A stretch of DNA of 64,000 nt, taken from NCBI GenBank assembly GCA_964420995.1, contig CAYQUX010000018.1:33570-97569 (forward strand), written 5' to 3'. The first letter of the stretch is position 1, and the number at the start of each line of letters is the position of its first letter. This stretch comes from Leptolinea sp964420995 (GTDB taxonomy: Bacteria > Chloroflexota > Anaerolineae > Anaerolineales > Anaerolineaceae). Below, piece after piece: positions 41,935-51,264 of the stretch. The notes under the pieces were generated by a model, which saw only the letters and a list, made by a program, of their open reading frames with translations, did not search any database and was not told the origin of the DNA. The translations under genes and the position numbers were made by a program.

Positions 41935-43074
41935 ATGGATAAGGAGAATCCGAAACCCAAAGAAGCTACTCCACCAAAGAAACAACTTGACACCCGTTTT
42001 GTCAACACATATTTGGTCCCTCTTCTTGCTGTGATCACAGCAATGATATTAGGAGCAGGAATCATCTGGTGGGTCGGTGGTGATCCTGTTATGGCATTTG
42101 TTGGCCTTTTTCAGGGAGCCTTCGGTTCATTGAAAGCCATAAGTGAAACAACGGTCTGGGCATGCCCGTATATTTTTGCCGGTCTGGCTGTTTCAGTAGG
42201 TTTTAAGGGCGGGTTGTTCAATATTGGTGGTGAAGGTCAACTGGCGTTTGGCGCTGTCGCGGCAGCCTGGGCAGGTTACGCCCTTCCCAAAATTCTCAAT
42301 ATTTCCATTCCTCCCTTCCTTCATGTGCTGCTCGCAGTAGGGCTGGGTGTTCTGGCAGGTGCCTTATGGGGGGCAATTCCCGGATTTTTAAAAGCAAAAA
42401 CCGGCGCTCATGAAGTCATCAATACCATTATGATGAACTACATTGCCCTCAACCTGACGAGTTTCTTGTTGAACGGACCGATGAAAGATCCAAGTCCGAC
42501 AAATGTGGTAGCCCGTACACCAAAGATTGCAGAAACCGCTTGGATCATGCCTGTCTTCGAAAAATTCCGTTTTCACTGGGGTTTCATTCTGGCGCTGGTC
42601 ATGGCCTTCCTGGTATGGTGGCTCCTGTGGAAAACAAAACTTGGATTTGAGATCCGTACTACCGGTTTGAACCCTGATGCAGCGAAATACGCGGGTATTA
42701 ATGTGGCACGTACCATTGTGATCACGATGGGACTTTCAGGTGCGCTGGCAGGTCTGGCAGGTGCAATTGAAGTCACAGCCCTGAACCGGCGGCATGAGTT
42801 GGGATTCTCCTCGGGCTATGGTTTTGATGCTATTGCGATAGCTCTTTTGGGTAAGAACCATCCAATCGGCGTTGTATTGGCGGCTCTTCTATTCGGCGCC
42901 ATGCGGAACGGTGCGACCAGGATGCAATTCCTAACCCAGATTCCGGTGGATATTATTTCGATCATTCAAGCCCTCATTCTGCTCTTTGTGTCAGCGGATG
43001 CCATTGTCCGCTACATATACCGCATCCGTACTCCCCAGGACCGTGTTGTTTACACCCGTGGTTGGGGAAAATAG
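41935..43074 (+). CDS. ABC importer permease (nucleoside/BMP type), subunit 1
   Basis: 379 aa with ~8-9 TM helices after a charged N-terminus. BPD_transp_2 family: FKGGLFNIGGEGQLAFGA, KAKTGAHEVINTIMMN, LNPDAAKYAGINVARTI (the cytoplasmic EAA-like loop), GYGFDAIAIALLG. Forms a heterodimer with the next gene. AGGAG precedes ATG. Confidence 0.93.
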   Translation: MDKENPKPKEATPPKKQLDTRFVNTYLVPLLAVITAMILGAGIIWWVGGDPVMAFVGLFQGAFGSLKAISETTVWACPYIFAGLAVSVGFKGGLFNIGGEGQLAFGAVAAAWAGYALPKILNISIPPFLHVLLAVGLGVLAGALWGAIPGFLKAKTGAHEVINTIMMNYIALNLTSFLLNGPMKDPSPTNVVARTPKIAETAWIMPVFEKFRFHWGFILALVMAFLVWWLLWKTKLGFEIRTTGLNPDAAKYAGINVARTIVITMGLSGALAGLAGAIEVTALNRRHELGFSSGYGFDAIAIALLGKNHPIGVVLAALLFGAMRNGATRMQFLTQIPVDIISIIQALILLFVSADAIVRYIYRIRTPQDRVVYTRGWGK

Positions 43075-43083
43075 GAGCCATAC

Positions 43084-44154
43084 ATGGATCTTAAACGTTC
43101 CGTATTTATCGCAATTATCATTGCCTTCCTTTACACTGTCGTGATCTTTATTGGAAAAGAAACGACATCTCCGCTCATCATTCTGACATCCATGATTGCG
43201 ACAACAATCTCTGTTGCCACACCATTAACCCTGGGGGCGCTTTGTGGTACGTTCTGCGAACGATCCGGCGTAACCAATATCGGTATTGAAGGGATGATGC
43301 TCTCAGCCGCATTCTTTGGCTGGCTGGCATCCATCTACATGAATACCATTTACCACTTCGAACCAATGCCCAGTCTTCTACTTGGTGTTGTTGTGGCCAT
43401 TCTATCCGGCGGTTTGCTCGGATTGCTGCATGCCTGGTTATCCGTGACTTTTAAAGTGGATCAGATTATCAGCGGCACAGTGATCAACATTCTTGCTACA
43501 GGGATTACCGGATTTCTCAATCGTCAGCTTTTCTTCGAACAGGGATCCATTTTTGGCGGTAATGTTCCCCACGCGCCTGGCACACTGCCGATTATCGCTC
43601 TTCCCGGGCTTTCACAAATCCCCATTTTTGGAAAAGTATTCGAACAACAGCCAATCGCCTGGGCGGCCATTATTCTAGTGTTTGTTTCCAATTTTATTTT
43701 ATTCCGCACTCGCTGGGGACTCCGTACCCGGGCTGTTGGCGAACATCCGCGCGCGGCAGATACGGTTGGCATCAACGTGTCTTATATGCGTTATATGAAT
43801 GTGATCATTGGCGGTCTTCTGGCTGGATTGGGTGGGGCTTATTTCACACTAGAATCAGTCCCCTCCTTTGAACCACTTATGACCAACGGTCGTGGGTTCA
43901 TTGCACTGGCTGCCATGATCTTCGGGAACTGGACTCCGGTTGGTGCCTGGGCTGCGGCTTTGGTATTTGGAGCCGCGCAGGCGTTTCAGATCAATCTGCA
44001 ATTTTTCCGCGATCTCATCCCCCAGCAATGGGCGTTTCTCCAGCAATCGTATATCGTCGGGTTGACGCCTTACATCCTGACCATGATCATCCTTGCTGGT
44101 CTTATCGGGCGGACAACTAGTCCGGCGGCCGATGGCACCCCCTATGAGAAATAA
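43084..44154 (+). CDS. ABC importer permease (nucleoside/BMP type), subunit 2
   Basis: 356 aa, ~8 TM helices, 9 nt after subunit 1. Marks: CERSGVTNIGIEGMMLSAAFFG, STFKVDQIISGTVINI-like segment (TFKVDQIISGTVIN), AVGEHPRAADTVGINV, and GRGFIALAAMIFGNWTP. Completes the translocation path. GGAG upstream of ATG. Confidence 0.93.
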   Translation: MDLKRSVFIAIIIAFLYTVVIFIGKETTSPLIILTSMIATTISVATPLTLGALCGTFCERSGVTNIGIEGMMLSAAFFGWLASIYMNTIYHFEPMPSLLLGVVVAILSGGLLGLLHAWLSVTFKVDQIISGTVINILATGITGFLNRQLFFEQGSIFGGNVPHAPGTLPIIALPGLSQIPIFGKVFEQQPIAWAAIILVFVSNFILFRTRWGLRTRAVGEHPRAADTVGINVSYMRYMNVIIGGLLAGLGGAYFTLESVPSFEPLMTNGRGFIALAAMIFGNWTPVGAWAAALVFGAAQAFQINLQFFRDLIPQQWAFLQQSYIVGLTPYILTMIILAGLIGRTTSPAADGTPYEK

Positions 44155-44181
44155 CCTGTGGGAAACGATCAGGAGCTAACC

Positions 44182-45708
44182 ATGGATACTGTATTGGAAG
44201 TAAAAGGTATTACGAAAAAATTCCCCGGTGTACTGGCCAATGACCATGTCGATTTCAATTTGAAAAAAGGCGAGATTCACGCGCTTCTGGGTGAAAATGG
44301 CGCTGGTAAATCCACCTTGATGAATATTATTTATGGTTTGCTTTCACCAGATGAAGGTGAGATCTATATCAATGGGAAGGCTACCCGCTTCCATTCTCCC
44401 AAAGATGCTATTGCCTGCGGAATTGGTATGGTACACCAGCATTTTATGCTCGTGCCGGTATTTACCGTGGCAGAAAATATCATGTTGGGTTCGGAAACAT
44501 TGCGGTATGGTGTTCTCGATGTGGAAAAGGTGAACAAAGACCTTGTTGAACTTTCATCTCAATATGGGCTTGATATTGATCCCACTGCCTTGGTGCATGA
44601 TCTTCCTGTGGGTATTCAGCAGCGAGTTGAAATCATCAAAGCTCTGTATCGTAAGGCAGAGATCCTTATTTTGGATGAGCCGACAGCCGTTCTCACTCCC
44701 CAGGAAGTTGAAGACCTATTCGTTATCATCCGCAAGTTGGTTGATCAGGGTATTTCTGTCATTTTCATTACCCACAAGTTAAAAGAAGTGTTATCCATTG
44801 CGGATCGTATCACCGTTATGCGCGCAGGAAAAGTAATAGCCACAGATGACCCCGCAAAAACCAACGAACAGGCGTTGGCATCTCAGATGGTGGGGCGTAC
44901 GGTGATCTTAAAAGTTGACAAAGATGCAGCCAAACCGGGAAATGTTGTATTGAGCGTCAAAGATCTTCACGTTCAGGATGACCGTAAGATTGATACAGTC
45001 CGCGGTGTAAGCTTTGAGGTGCGAGAAGGTGAAATTCTCGGCATTGCCGGTGTTCAAGGCAACGGGCAGACGGAACTTGCTGAAGCATTGACCGGGCTTC
45101 GTCACGCAGCTTCCGGTGAAGTGAAGATCAACGATCAATCCGTTATTAACTATCCTCCCCGCAATCTTGTGGAAAAAGGATTGGGGCATATTCCGGAAGA
45201 TCGGCAAAAGCATGGATTTGTCATGCCTTATCCAGTTTCCGACAATCTTGTCCTCTGTACGTATTATGTTTCACCCTTCTGCCGAAATGGTGTTCTTCAG
45301 AACACTGCCATTGGCACTAATGCGGAAGGTTTGATCAAGCGCTTTGATATTCGCACACCCAGCCCCTACGTACCTACATCTAAACTATCGGGGGGAAATC
45401 AGCAAAAAGTCATTGTTGCCCGGGAACTTTCCAGAGGCATCAAGATTCTGATCGCCAACCAACCTACACGAGGACTTGATGTGGGTTCCATTGAGTACAT
45501 TCATCATGAGATTATCAAAATGCGCGACGCGGGTATTGGTGTCCTTCTGATCTCAGCCGAATTAGATGAAATCCAGGCACTTTCTGACCGGATTGCGGTC
45601 ATGTATCACGGGCAGATTGTTTCCGTTCATTCCGCAGATAATGTCTCACGTGATGAATTGGGTTTGATGATGGCAGGATCTTTAAAACCCGAAATCCTTT
45701 CAAACTGA
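44182..45708 (+). CDS. ABC importer ATP-binding protein, two nucleotide-binding domains
   Basis: 508 aa from the ATG at 44182 (AGGAG 6 nt upstream); a GTG at 44158 lacks a ribosome site. NBD1 has GENGAGKST, the LPVGIQQRVEI signature and ILDEPTAVLTP. NBD2 has the degenerate GVQGNGQTEL Walker A and signature LSGGNQQKV with NQPTRGLDV, the usual asymmetric layout of RbsA/BMP-type ATPases. Drives the importer encoded by the three preceding genes; last gene, followed by a terminator. Confidence 0.95.
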   Translation: MDTVLEVKGITKKFPGVLANDHVDFNLKKGEIHALLGENGAGKSTLMNIIYGLLSPDEGEIYINGKATRFHSPKDAIACGIGMVHQHFMLVPVFTVAENIMLGSETLRYGVLDVEKVNKDLVELSSQYGLDIDPTALVHDLPVGIQQRVEIIKALYRKAEILILDEPTAVLTPQEVEDLFVIIRKLVDQGISVIFITHKLKEVLSIADRITVMRAGKVIATDDPAKTNEQALASQMVGRTVILKVDKDAAKPGNVVLSVKDLHVQDDRKIDTVRGVSFEVREGEILGIAGVQGNGQTELAEALTGLRHAASGEVKINDQSVINYPPRNLVEKGLGHIPEDRQKHGFVMPYPVSDNLVLCTYYVSPFCRNGVLQNTAIGTNAEGLIKRFDIRTPSPYVPTSKLSGGNQQKVIVARELSRGIKILIANQPTRGLDVGSIEYIHHEIIKMRDAGIGVLLISAELDEIQALSDRIAVMYHGQIVSVHSADNVSRDELGLMMAGSLKPEILSN

Positions 45709-45732
45709 TCGATAGAACAAGAACTTGAACAT

Positions 45733-45767
45733 AGCCGTGGTTTTTGAAGAAACCACGGCTTGTTTTT
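45733..45767 (+). terminator. Rho-independent terminator of the ABC operon
   Basis: Stem AGCCGTGGTTT / AAACCACGGCT, 6-nt loop, then TGTTTTTGG. Confidence 0.9.
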
Positions 45768-45851
45768 GGTCTAATCCTTGCAACAATGCGAATAAAGAAA
45801 CCATGTATAATTCACCATGGTTATTGACTATTTGACAAAAAGGATTTTTCC

Positions 45852-47021
45852 ATGACAAAATCACGGAAACTCATAACTGCCTTTGTATTAGCGTCTTTTC
45901 TCCTGACTTCCTGTGGAACAGAAAACGCCACACCCGATACGATGGAAGTTCAAAACAAGATTAACGCGGCCGTCGCGCAGACATTGGCAGCACTATCCAC
46001 CCAGGTGGCGGGAGTTCACCAAACAGAAGCCGCCCGACCAACCCAAACGCAAATGCCTACAGCCACACAGGCAGCCACAGCTACAATTGGCGCGGCTGCC
46101 GCGGCAGGTCTCACACCGTTGGCTGTCAAACCGACAAATACCGCCGCCCCTGGCAACTGTACGGATATCGCTGTTTATGTTTCCGATATCACCATACCGG
46201 ATGGAACGATGGTTCCAGCGGGAACCAGTTTTGTAAAGACATGGGCAGTTCGTAACGCCGGATCCTGTACCTGGACACCGGATTACAATCTTGTTTGGAC
46301 GGGCGGAGATTTAAAAGCTAATTCAAACAAAGTCCAGCTGACAACGCAAAACATTCTTCCCGGCCAGACAGCACATGTCTCTGTCACACTAACCGCGCCC
46401 AATGAGTATATCAAGCTAAGAAGTTTTTGGAAATTAATGAACAAGAACGGTCAGGTTTTCGGTATTCTGGATAATACGGGAAAAGAACAGGCAATCTGGG
46501 CTGAAATTGTTGTTGGCAATACATACAGCCTGATTAACAACATGTGCAGCGCAACATGGTCCAGTTCGGCTGGAGTTCTTCCCTGCCCCGGGGTTAAGGA
46601 TGATCCGCGTGGATTTGTTTACATAAATTCTGCTCCCGCGATTGAAGGTGGTGTAAAAGAAAATGACCCTGCCATCGTTATGGTTCCACCTTCGGAACCG
46701 GGAAGCTACATAGTCGGACAATTCCCTCAGGTAATCATTCCTGAAGGTTCCAATCTGGTCTTTCATTTCGGATGTCTTGAGGGTTACACAAAATGCAATG
46801 TAAGATTTAAGGTGACATATTCCATTGAGGGTGGTCCGGAACAGGAACTTATCAATGTTGTTCATGGTTTCGGCGAATGGGAACGCATTTCGTTAAACCT
46901 TACATACAACAATAAATACGCCATGATGGATAAAGCCACCTCCTTCATTTTCTATGTGTACCCGATGGAAGGAAGTTCCGACAATTATTTCTTCCTATTC
47001 AGTCCAATTATCACACCCTGA
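45852..47021 (+). CDS. Lipoprotein with NBR1-Ig-like domain
   Basis: 389 aa. Lipobox LLTSCG (Cys21). A Gln/Ala/Thr linker (~30-95) precedes an Ig-like domain of the NBR1-central type at ~100-200: FVKTWAVRNAGSCTW, TWTPDYNLVWTGGD, ILPGQTAHVSVTLTAP, RSFWKLMNKNGQVFG. The rest (~205-389) is a second beta-sandwich (CSATWSSSAGVLPCPG, GYTKCNVRFKVTYSIEGG, FYVYPMEGSSDNYFF), perhaps sugar-binding. Surface-exposed, no enzyme motif. It is a single gene with its own terminator. Confidence 0.82.
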   Translation: MTKSRKLITAFVLASFLLTSCGTENATPDTMEVQNKINAAVAQTLAALSTQVAGVHQTEAARPTQTQMPTATQAATATIGAAAAAGLTPLAVKPTNTAAPGNCTDIAVYVSDITIPDGTMVPAGTSFVKTWAVRNAGSCTWTPDYNLVWTGGDLKANSNKVQLTTQNILPGQTAHVSVTLTAPNEYIKLRSFWKLMNKNGQVFGILDNTGKEQAIWAEIVVGNTYSLINNMCSATWSSSAGVLPCPGVKDDPRGFVYINSAPAIEGGVKENDPAIVMVPPSEPGSYIVGQFPQVIIPEGSNLVFHFGCLEGYTKCNVRFKVTYSIEGGPEQELINVVHGFGEWERISLNLTYNNKYAMMDKATSFIFYVYPMEGSSDNYFFLFSPIITP

Positions 47022-47043
47022 TCCTTGATAATTTCTAAAGAAT

Positions 47044-47076
47044 GGGACGCGTTCTCAAGACGCGTCCCTTTTTTTT
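47044..47076 (+). terminator. Rho-independent terminator
   Basis: Stem GGGACGCG / CGCGTCCC, 9-nt loop, then T8. The ~200 nt from here to the tRNA hold a TATAAT-like box at 47151-47156 without a clear -35, and no gene. Confidence 0.93.
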
Positions 47077-47275
47077 ATACCATATCAAATTCTTATAGAA
47101 TTCTTGTACAAGAACCTAATAAATTATCCTCCTGGCGAATCCAAATCGGCTATAATTAGGCAGAGAGTATGACAGTAATTGTTGTGTATGCGAAATTTTG
47201 AAAAAAAATTGCATACAGGAAAAAAGACGTACGAATATTTCAATTCATTGTTTAGCGGGTAATGTTGATTTCGAT

Positions 47276-47348
47276 GCCCCTGTAGCTCAATGGACAGAGC
47301 ACCAGCCTTCTAAGCTGTTGGTTGTGGGTTCGACTCCCACCGGGGGCG
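47276..47348 (+). tRNA. tRNA-Arg (UCU)
   Basis: 73 nt. Acceptor GCCCCTG/CGGGGGC, D-arm AGCTCAATGGACAGAGC, anticodon loop CTTCTAA (TCT), T-arm GTGGGTTCGACTCCCAC. CCA is not encoded (GCC TGA follows the acceptor). No terminator before the tpx start 32 nt downstream. Confidence 0.95.
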
Positions 47349-47380
47349 CCTGAGGTTGCACATTGAAATTGGAGGTCAAT

Positions 47381-47899
47381 ATGCTTGAACGGAAAGGTCT
47401 CATCCAATTTGGTGGAAAAGATGTGACTGTTGTTGGCGAAGATTTACGAGTTGGACAACAAGCCCCTTCATTCAAAGCGCATCTCCAGGATTGGTCATAT
47501 TTGGACCTATTAAAAATTACCCGTGGAAAAGTCCGGATAATTGCGGCGGTTCCATCATTGGAAACGGATGTATGTGATCGCGAAACACGGAAGTTCAATG
47601 AAGAAGCTGCCAGCCTGTCCAAAGATGTCTCGATTATTGTTATCAGTACGGATTTGCCATTTACCCAGAAGCATTGGTGCGGCTCTGCCGGAATCGACCA
47701 GGTAATGGTTGTATCCGATCACCTTAAAACCAGTTTTGGCAAGAAATATGGTTGCTTGATAAAAGAACAGCGTCTGCTAAGGCGTGCTATTTTTGTAGTG
47801 GATAAGAAATACAAACTTGTCTATGTTGATTATATGAAAGCCCTTGGGAACGAACCGGATTATCAGGCTGTTATTTCGGCGGCCAAAAATGCCATATGA
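47381..47899 (+). CDS. tpx: Thiol peroxidase (2-Cys peroxiredoxin, Tpx type)
   Basis: 172 aa from the ATG at 47381 with GGAGGT upstream. Reduces hydroperoxides using thioredoxin. VPSLETDVCDRETRKFNEEA (read in parts) carries the peroxidatic Cys65 in the Tpx-specific context SLETDVC; KHWCGSAGID carries the resolving Cys100. The chain starts GGKDVTVVGEDLRVGQQAP as in Tpx. Only 32 nt after tRNA-Arg and 29 nt before hsp20, so it probably heads a stress-linked operon. Confidence 0.95.
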   Translation: MLERKGLIQFGGKDVTVVGEDLRVGQQAPSFKAHLQDWSYLDLLKITRGKVRIIAAVPSLETDVCDRETRKFNEEAASLSKDVSIIVISTDLPFTQKHWCGSAGIDQVMVVSDHLKTSFGKKYGCLIKEQRLLRRAIFVVDKKYKLVYVDYMKALGNEPDYQAVISAAKNAI

Positions 47900-47928
47900 C
47901 AAATAGGTTCATTAGATAGAAGGTCCGT

Positions 47929-48306
47929 ATGTTTGAGTATCCGAAATCTGGTATGTACAATCTTCGCGTGTCATATCACTCGAATTATTACCGGCCACCA
48001 GTGGATGTCGTAGAATCCAGGCAGGATTATCTTGTTCGTATCGAAATAGCCGGAGTGGAAGAAAACGATTTTTCGGTAAATTTTGAGAAAAACCGGCTTC
48101 TTGTCAGCGGAATGCGCAATAATCCATATAAAAACCGCTCATTTCATCAAATGGAAATTCATTTCGGAGAATTTCAAGTCGAAATTATTCTTCCGCAACC
48201 GATAAACCAGAATTCCATAAAAGCCGAATACACAAACGGTTTCCTGGAAATCACATTACCGAAAGCAGTACCACACGATATTTCTGTTCATGATAAGGAT
48301 ACCTGA
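47929..48306 (+). CDS. Small heat-shock protein, Hsp20/alpha-crystallin family
   Basis: 125 aa. The alpha-crystallin domain spans most of the protein: RPPVDVVESRQDYLVRIEIAG (in parts), EENDFSVNFEKNRLLVSGMR, and the C-terminal beta strand with NGFLEITLPKA. The N-terminal arm is short and the tail lacks a clear IxI motif (ISVHD), so oligomers may be smaller than usual. Seven nt before lon; both would be induced together. Confidence 0.94.
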   Translation: MFEYPKSGMYNLRVSYHSNYYRPPVDVVESRQDYLVRIEIAGVEENDFSVNFEKNRLLVSGMRNNPYKNRSFHQMEIHFGEFQVEIILPQPINQNSIKAEYTNGFLEITLPKAVPHDISVHDKDT

Positions 48307-48313
48307 TTAACGC

Positions 48314-50875
48314 ATGGTTGCCTCACGCTGGAATGCCAACTTACGAGAAATTTTAAATTGGTTCGAAGATGAACAAATGAATCAAAACATGGGAGATTTG
48401 TTCCTCAGTCTTTCGCTATCTGATTCAAACAACCTTGTTAAACCAGAGGAAGAGACGAAATCAGATGACACAGGAAATTCCATAGAAAACATTTTAACGG
48501 TTCCCGAGGAACTTCCCATCCTTCCCCTTCGCGGGCTGGTTGTATACCCTCAAACAGCCGTGCCATTAACAATTGGACAACCGCGTTCCATAAAGCTTGT
48601 CGATGATGTTGTCTCAGGCAATCGCATCATTGGACTGGTTACTTCCCGAAATCCTGACCTTGAAAACCCCGGCCCACAAGACCTTTACTCTGTTGGAACC
48701 GTAGCCATTATCCACCGCCTATTCCGTACGCCGGATGGGACCATTCGCATTCTGATTCAAGGGATTAGCCGATTCCACCTGGGAGAATTCACATCTGTGG
48801 AACCGTATCTGGTGGCGAAAGTCACCCCGGCTCCTGAAGTGGAAAATGAAAACCTGGAGATTGAAGCGCTGGCCCGCAACGCCCGTGATCAATTTGAACA
48901 TATCGCGAAAATGATCCCGTCCATCCCCCGCGAATTGGTCGATTCAATCACAAGCATCACGGATCCTTTGCAAACAGCCTATTCGATTGCGAATTTTGAG
49001 CGCATGGAACTAACTGACGCCCAGACGATTCTTGAACTTGACTCCGTCGAAGACAAATTACGGAAACTGGTTTCCATCCTCGTCCGTGAAGGTGAGGTTC
49101 TGGATCTTGGGCAAAAAATTCAGAATGAAGCCCGTTCTGAAATTGAAAAAGTTCAGCGCGATTACTTCCTTCGAGAACAGCTTAAAGCCATTCAAAAAGA
49201 GCTTGGAGAAACAGACGAACAAACTGAAGATGTCAATGAACTGCGTAAAAAACTTGAAGAAGGACATCTTCCAGAAGAAGCGCTAAAACAGGCCAACCGT
49301 GAGCTTGACCGTCTTTCAAGACTGCCAACCGCGGCGGCAGAATATGGTGTCATTCGAACCTATGTAGAATGGCTGGCCTCTCTTCCCTGGAGTACTTCAA
49401 CAGAGGATAATCTTGATATTGTCAATGCCAGGAAAGTACTTGATCGTGATCATTATGGGCTCGTTGATGTTAAAGAACGAATTCTCGAATATCTGGCCGT
49501 AAGAAAATTGCGCCTTGAACGACAGGATGTGATTAAAAAAGGCGAGAAGGTAGACCTGATCCGCAAAGAACGCGAGGGGGTCATCCTTTGTTTCGTCGGA
49601 CCTCCAGGAGTAGGCAAAACTTCGCTGGGGCAATCCATTGCCCATGCACTGGGCCGGAAATTCATCCGCATATCGCTGGGTGGAATGCGGGATGAAGCAG
49701 AAATCCGCGGACACCGCCGTACATATATCGGAGCGCTGCCCGGACGGATCCTACAGGCGCTGCGTCGTGTGGAATCGCGCAACCCCGTGTTCATGCTCGA
49801 TGAGATCGATAAACTTAGTTTTGATTTCCATGGCGACCCGGCCTCCGCCTTGCTTGAAGTGCTTGACCCGGAACAGAATTTTGAGTTCCGTGATCATTAC
49901 CTAGAAGTAGCCTATGATCTTTCGCAGGTTATGTTCATTACCACAGCCAATCAATTGGAAACCATTCCCGCGCCCCTGCTTGACCGTATGGAAGTTATCC
50001 AGATTGCCGGTTACACAGAACGCGAGAAGTTGATGATTGCCCGAAATTATCTGATACCCCGGCAGATTAAAGAAAACGGCCTAATAAAAAAAGAACTGTC
50101 TCTGGATGATGAAGGCGTGATCGCCGTCATTCGTCAATACACCCGTGAGGCCGGTGTACGCAACCTGGAACGCGAAATTGGTGCCATTTGCAGGAAAATA
50201 GTCACGGCCATTACCGAAGGCAAAAAACGTAAAGGCAAGATAACAGAAAAGGAAGTTCACGCGCTGCTTGGCCGGCCCAAATATATGGGAAACGAAGAGA
50301 TAGAGAGACGAACATCCATACCTGGTGTTGCCACTGGTCTTGCCTGGACTCCCACCGGCGGGGATATTCTTTTCATCGAAGCGTCCAAAATGCCTGGAGC
50401 CAAAGGATTTCAGGTTACCGGATCCATTGGGACGGTTATGCAGGAATCGGCACATGCCGCTTTGACGTATGTTCGAGCGCACGCCAAAGAAATGGGTATA
50501 GATCCACAGTTCTTTCAAAACGAAGATATTCATCTCCACGTTCCTGCAGGCGCTACACCAAAAGACGGCCCGTCAGCCGGTGTTACAATGACAACAGCAT
50601 TAATCTCCCTTCTTACTGACCGCCCAATCCGCCCGGATATTGGAATGACCGGTGAGATAACCCTGCGCGGTCAAATCTTGCCAGTTGGTGGCATAAAGGA
50701 AAAAATGTTGGCAGCCCATCGGGCGGGCTTAAAAACTATCATTCTTCCGAAATTGAATGAATCCGACCTGGATGATATTCCAGATGAAGTACGCAGGGAA
50801 ATGGTTTTCCACCCGGTTGAATGCATGGAAGATGTGGTCCAGATAGCAATTCCGAAAAAGAAAACGAAAAAGTAA
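48314..50875 (+). CDS. lon: ATP-dependent protease Lon
   Basis: 853 aa. N-terminal substrate domain begins after an unusual ~60-residue acidic/Ser-rich extension (FEDEQMNQNM to EENILTVPEE), then LPILPLRGLVVYPQTAVPL. AAA module: GPPGVGKTSLGQSI (Walker A near 428), FMLDEIDKL (Walker B). Proteolytic domain with catalytic Ser754 in PKDGPSAGVT and Lys797 in GGIKEKML. No transmembrane segment, so cytosolic LonA type. The start could also be the Met at 48377; 48314 keeps the overlap-tight spacing with hsp20 but has only a distant AAGGA. Confidence 0.96.
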   Translation: MVASRWNANLREILNWFEDEQMNQNMGDLFLSLSLSDSNNLVKPEEETKSDDTGNSIENILTVPEELPILPLRGLVVYPQTAVPLTIGQPRSIKLVDDVVSGNRIIGLVTSRNPDLENPGPQDLYSVGTVAIIHRLFRTPDGTIRILIQGISRFHLGEFTSVEPYLVAKVTPAPEVENENLEIEALARNARDQFEHIAKMIPSIPRELVDSITSITDPLQTAYSIANFERMELTDAQTILELDSVEDKLRKLVSILVREGEVLDLGQKIQNEARSEIEKVQRDYFLREQLKAIQKELGETDEQTEDVNELRKKLEEGHLPEEALKQANRELDRLSRLPTAAAEYGVIRTYVEWLASLPWSTSTEDNLDIVNARKVLDRDHYGLVDVKERILEYLAVRKLRLERQDVIKKGEKVDLIRKEREGVILCFVGPPGVGKTSLGQSIAHALGRKFIRISLGGMRDEAEIRGHRRTYIGALPGRILQALRRVESRNPVFMLDEIDKLSFDFHGDPASALLEVLDPEQNFEFRDHYLEVAYDLSQVMFITTANQLETIPAPLLDRMEVIQIAGYTEREKLMIARNYLIPRQIKENGLIKKELSLDDEGVIAVIRQYTREAGVRNLEREIGAICRKIVTAITEGKKRKGKITEKEVHALLGRPKYMGNEEIERRTSIPGVATGLAWTPTGGDILFIEASKMPGAKGFQVTGSIGTVMQESAHAALTYVRAHAKEMGIDPQFFQNEDIHLHVPAGATPKDGPSAGVTMTTALISLLTDRPIRPDIGMTGEITLRGQILPVGGIKEKMLAAHRAGLKTIILPKLNESDLDDIPDEVRREMVFHPVECMEDVVQIAIPKKKTKK

Positions 50876-50890
50876 TTGGCGTGAAATCAA

Positions 50891-51244
50891 ATGAAAAAAG
50901 TCATGATTTTTGAAGACAATGCCATGATGCGCTCCCTCCTTCAAACCCTGTTGGAGTTGGAGAAATTTCTTGTTGTCTGCCCAAATTTTCCTTTGATGAA
51001 CCCCATAGACATAATTAGGCAGGAAAAGCCGGCAGTGATCCTGATGGATATCAACCTGCCCGGGATAAATGGCCTTAACATCCTGGAACTTTTACGCAAG
51101 TCTCAGGAATTTTCTGACATTAAGGTGATCATGAGTTCTGGGTCAGACCGCAAGAAAGAAAGTCTTGACGCCGGGGCGGACGCGTTTCTGATGAAACCGT
51201 ATATGCCTGATGATCTGATCAACCTGGTCAAATCATATAATTGA
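50891..51244 (+). CDS. Single-domain response regulator (CheY-like)
   Basis: 117 aa. A lone receiver domain: acidic pocket Glu8-Asp9, phospho-acceptor Asp53 in LMDINLPG, switch Ser near 82-83 (IMSSGSD), and Lys102 in LMKPY. No output domain. It starts 15 nt after the lon stop and ends 20 nt before the PHP gene, so it is co-transcribed with them; no histidine kinase is nearby. An adaptor that links an unseen kinase to another protein is the likely role. Confidence 0.93.
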   Translation: MKKVMIFEDNAMMRSLLQTLLELEKFLVVCPNFPLMNPIDIIRQEKPAVILMDINLPGINGLNILELLRKSQEFSDIKVIMSSGSDRKKESLDAGADAFLMKPYMPDDLINLVKSYN

Positions 51245-51264
51245 ATTTTTAAGGAGTAGTCCTT

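Noticed and set aside
47287..47622. 111-aa minus-strand open frame over tRNA-Arg and tpx
   Set aside because: Antisense translation of tRNA-Arg (PVGVEPTTN pattern) running into tpx; spurious.
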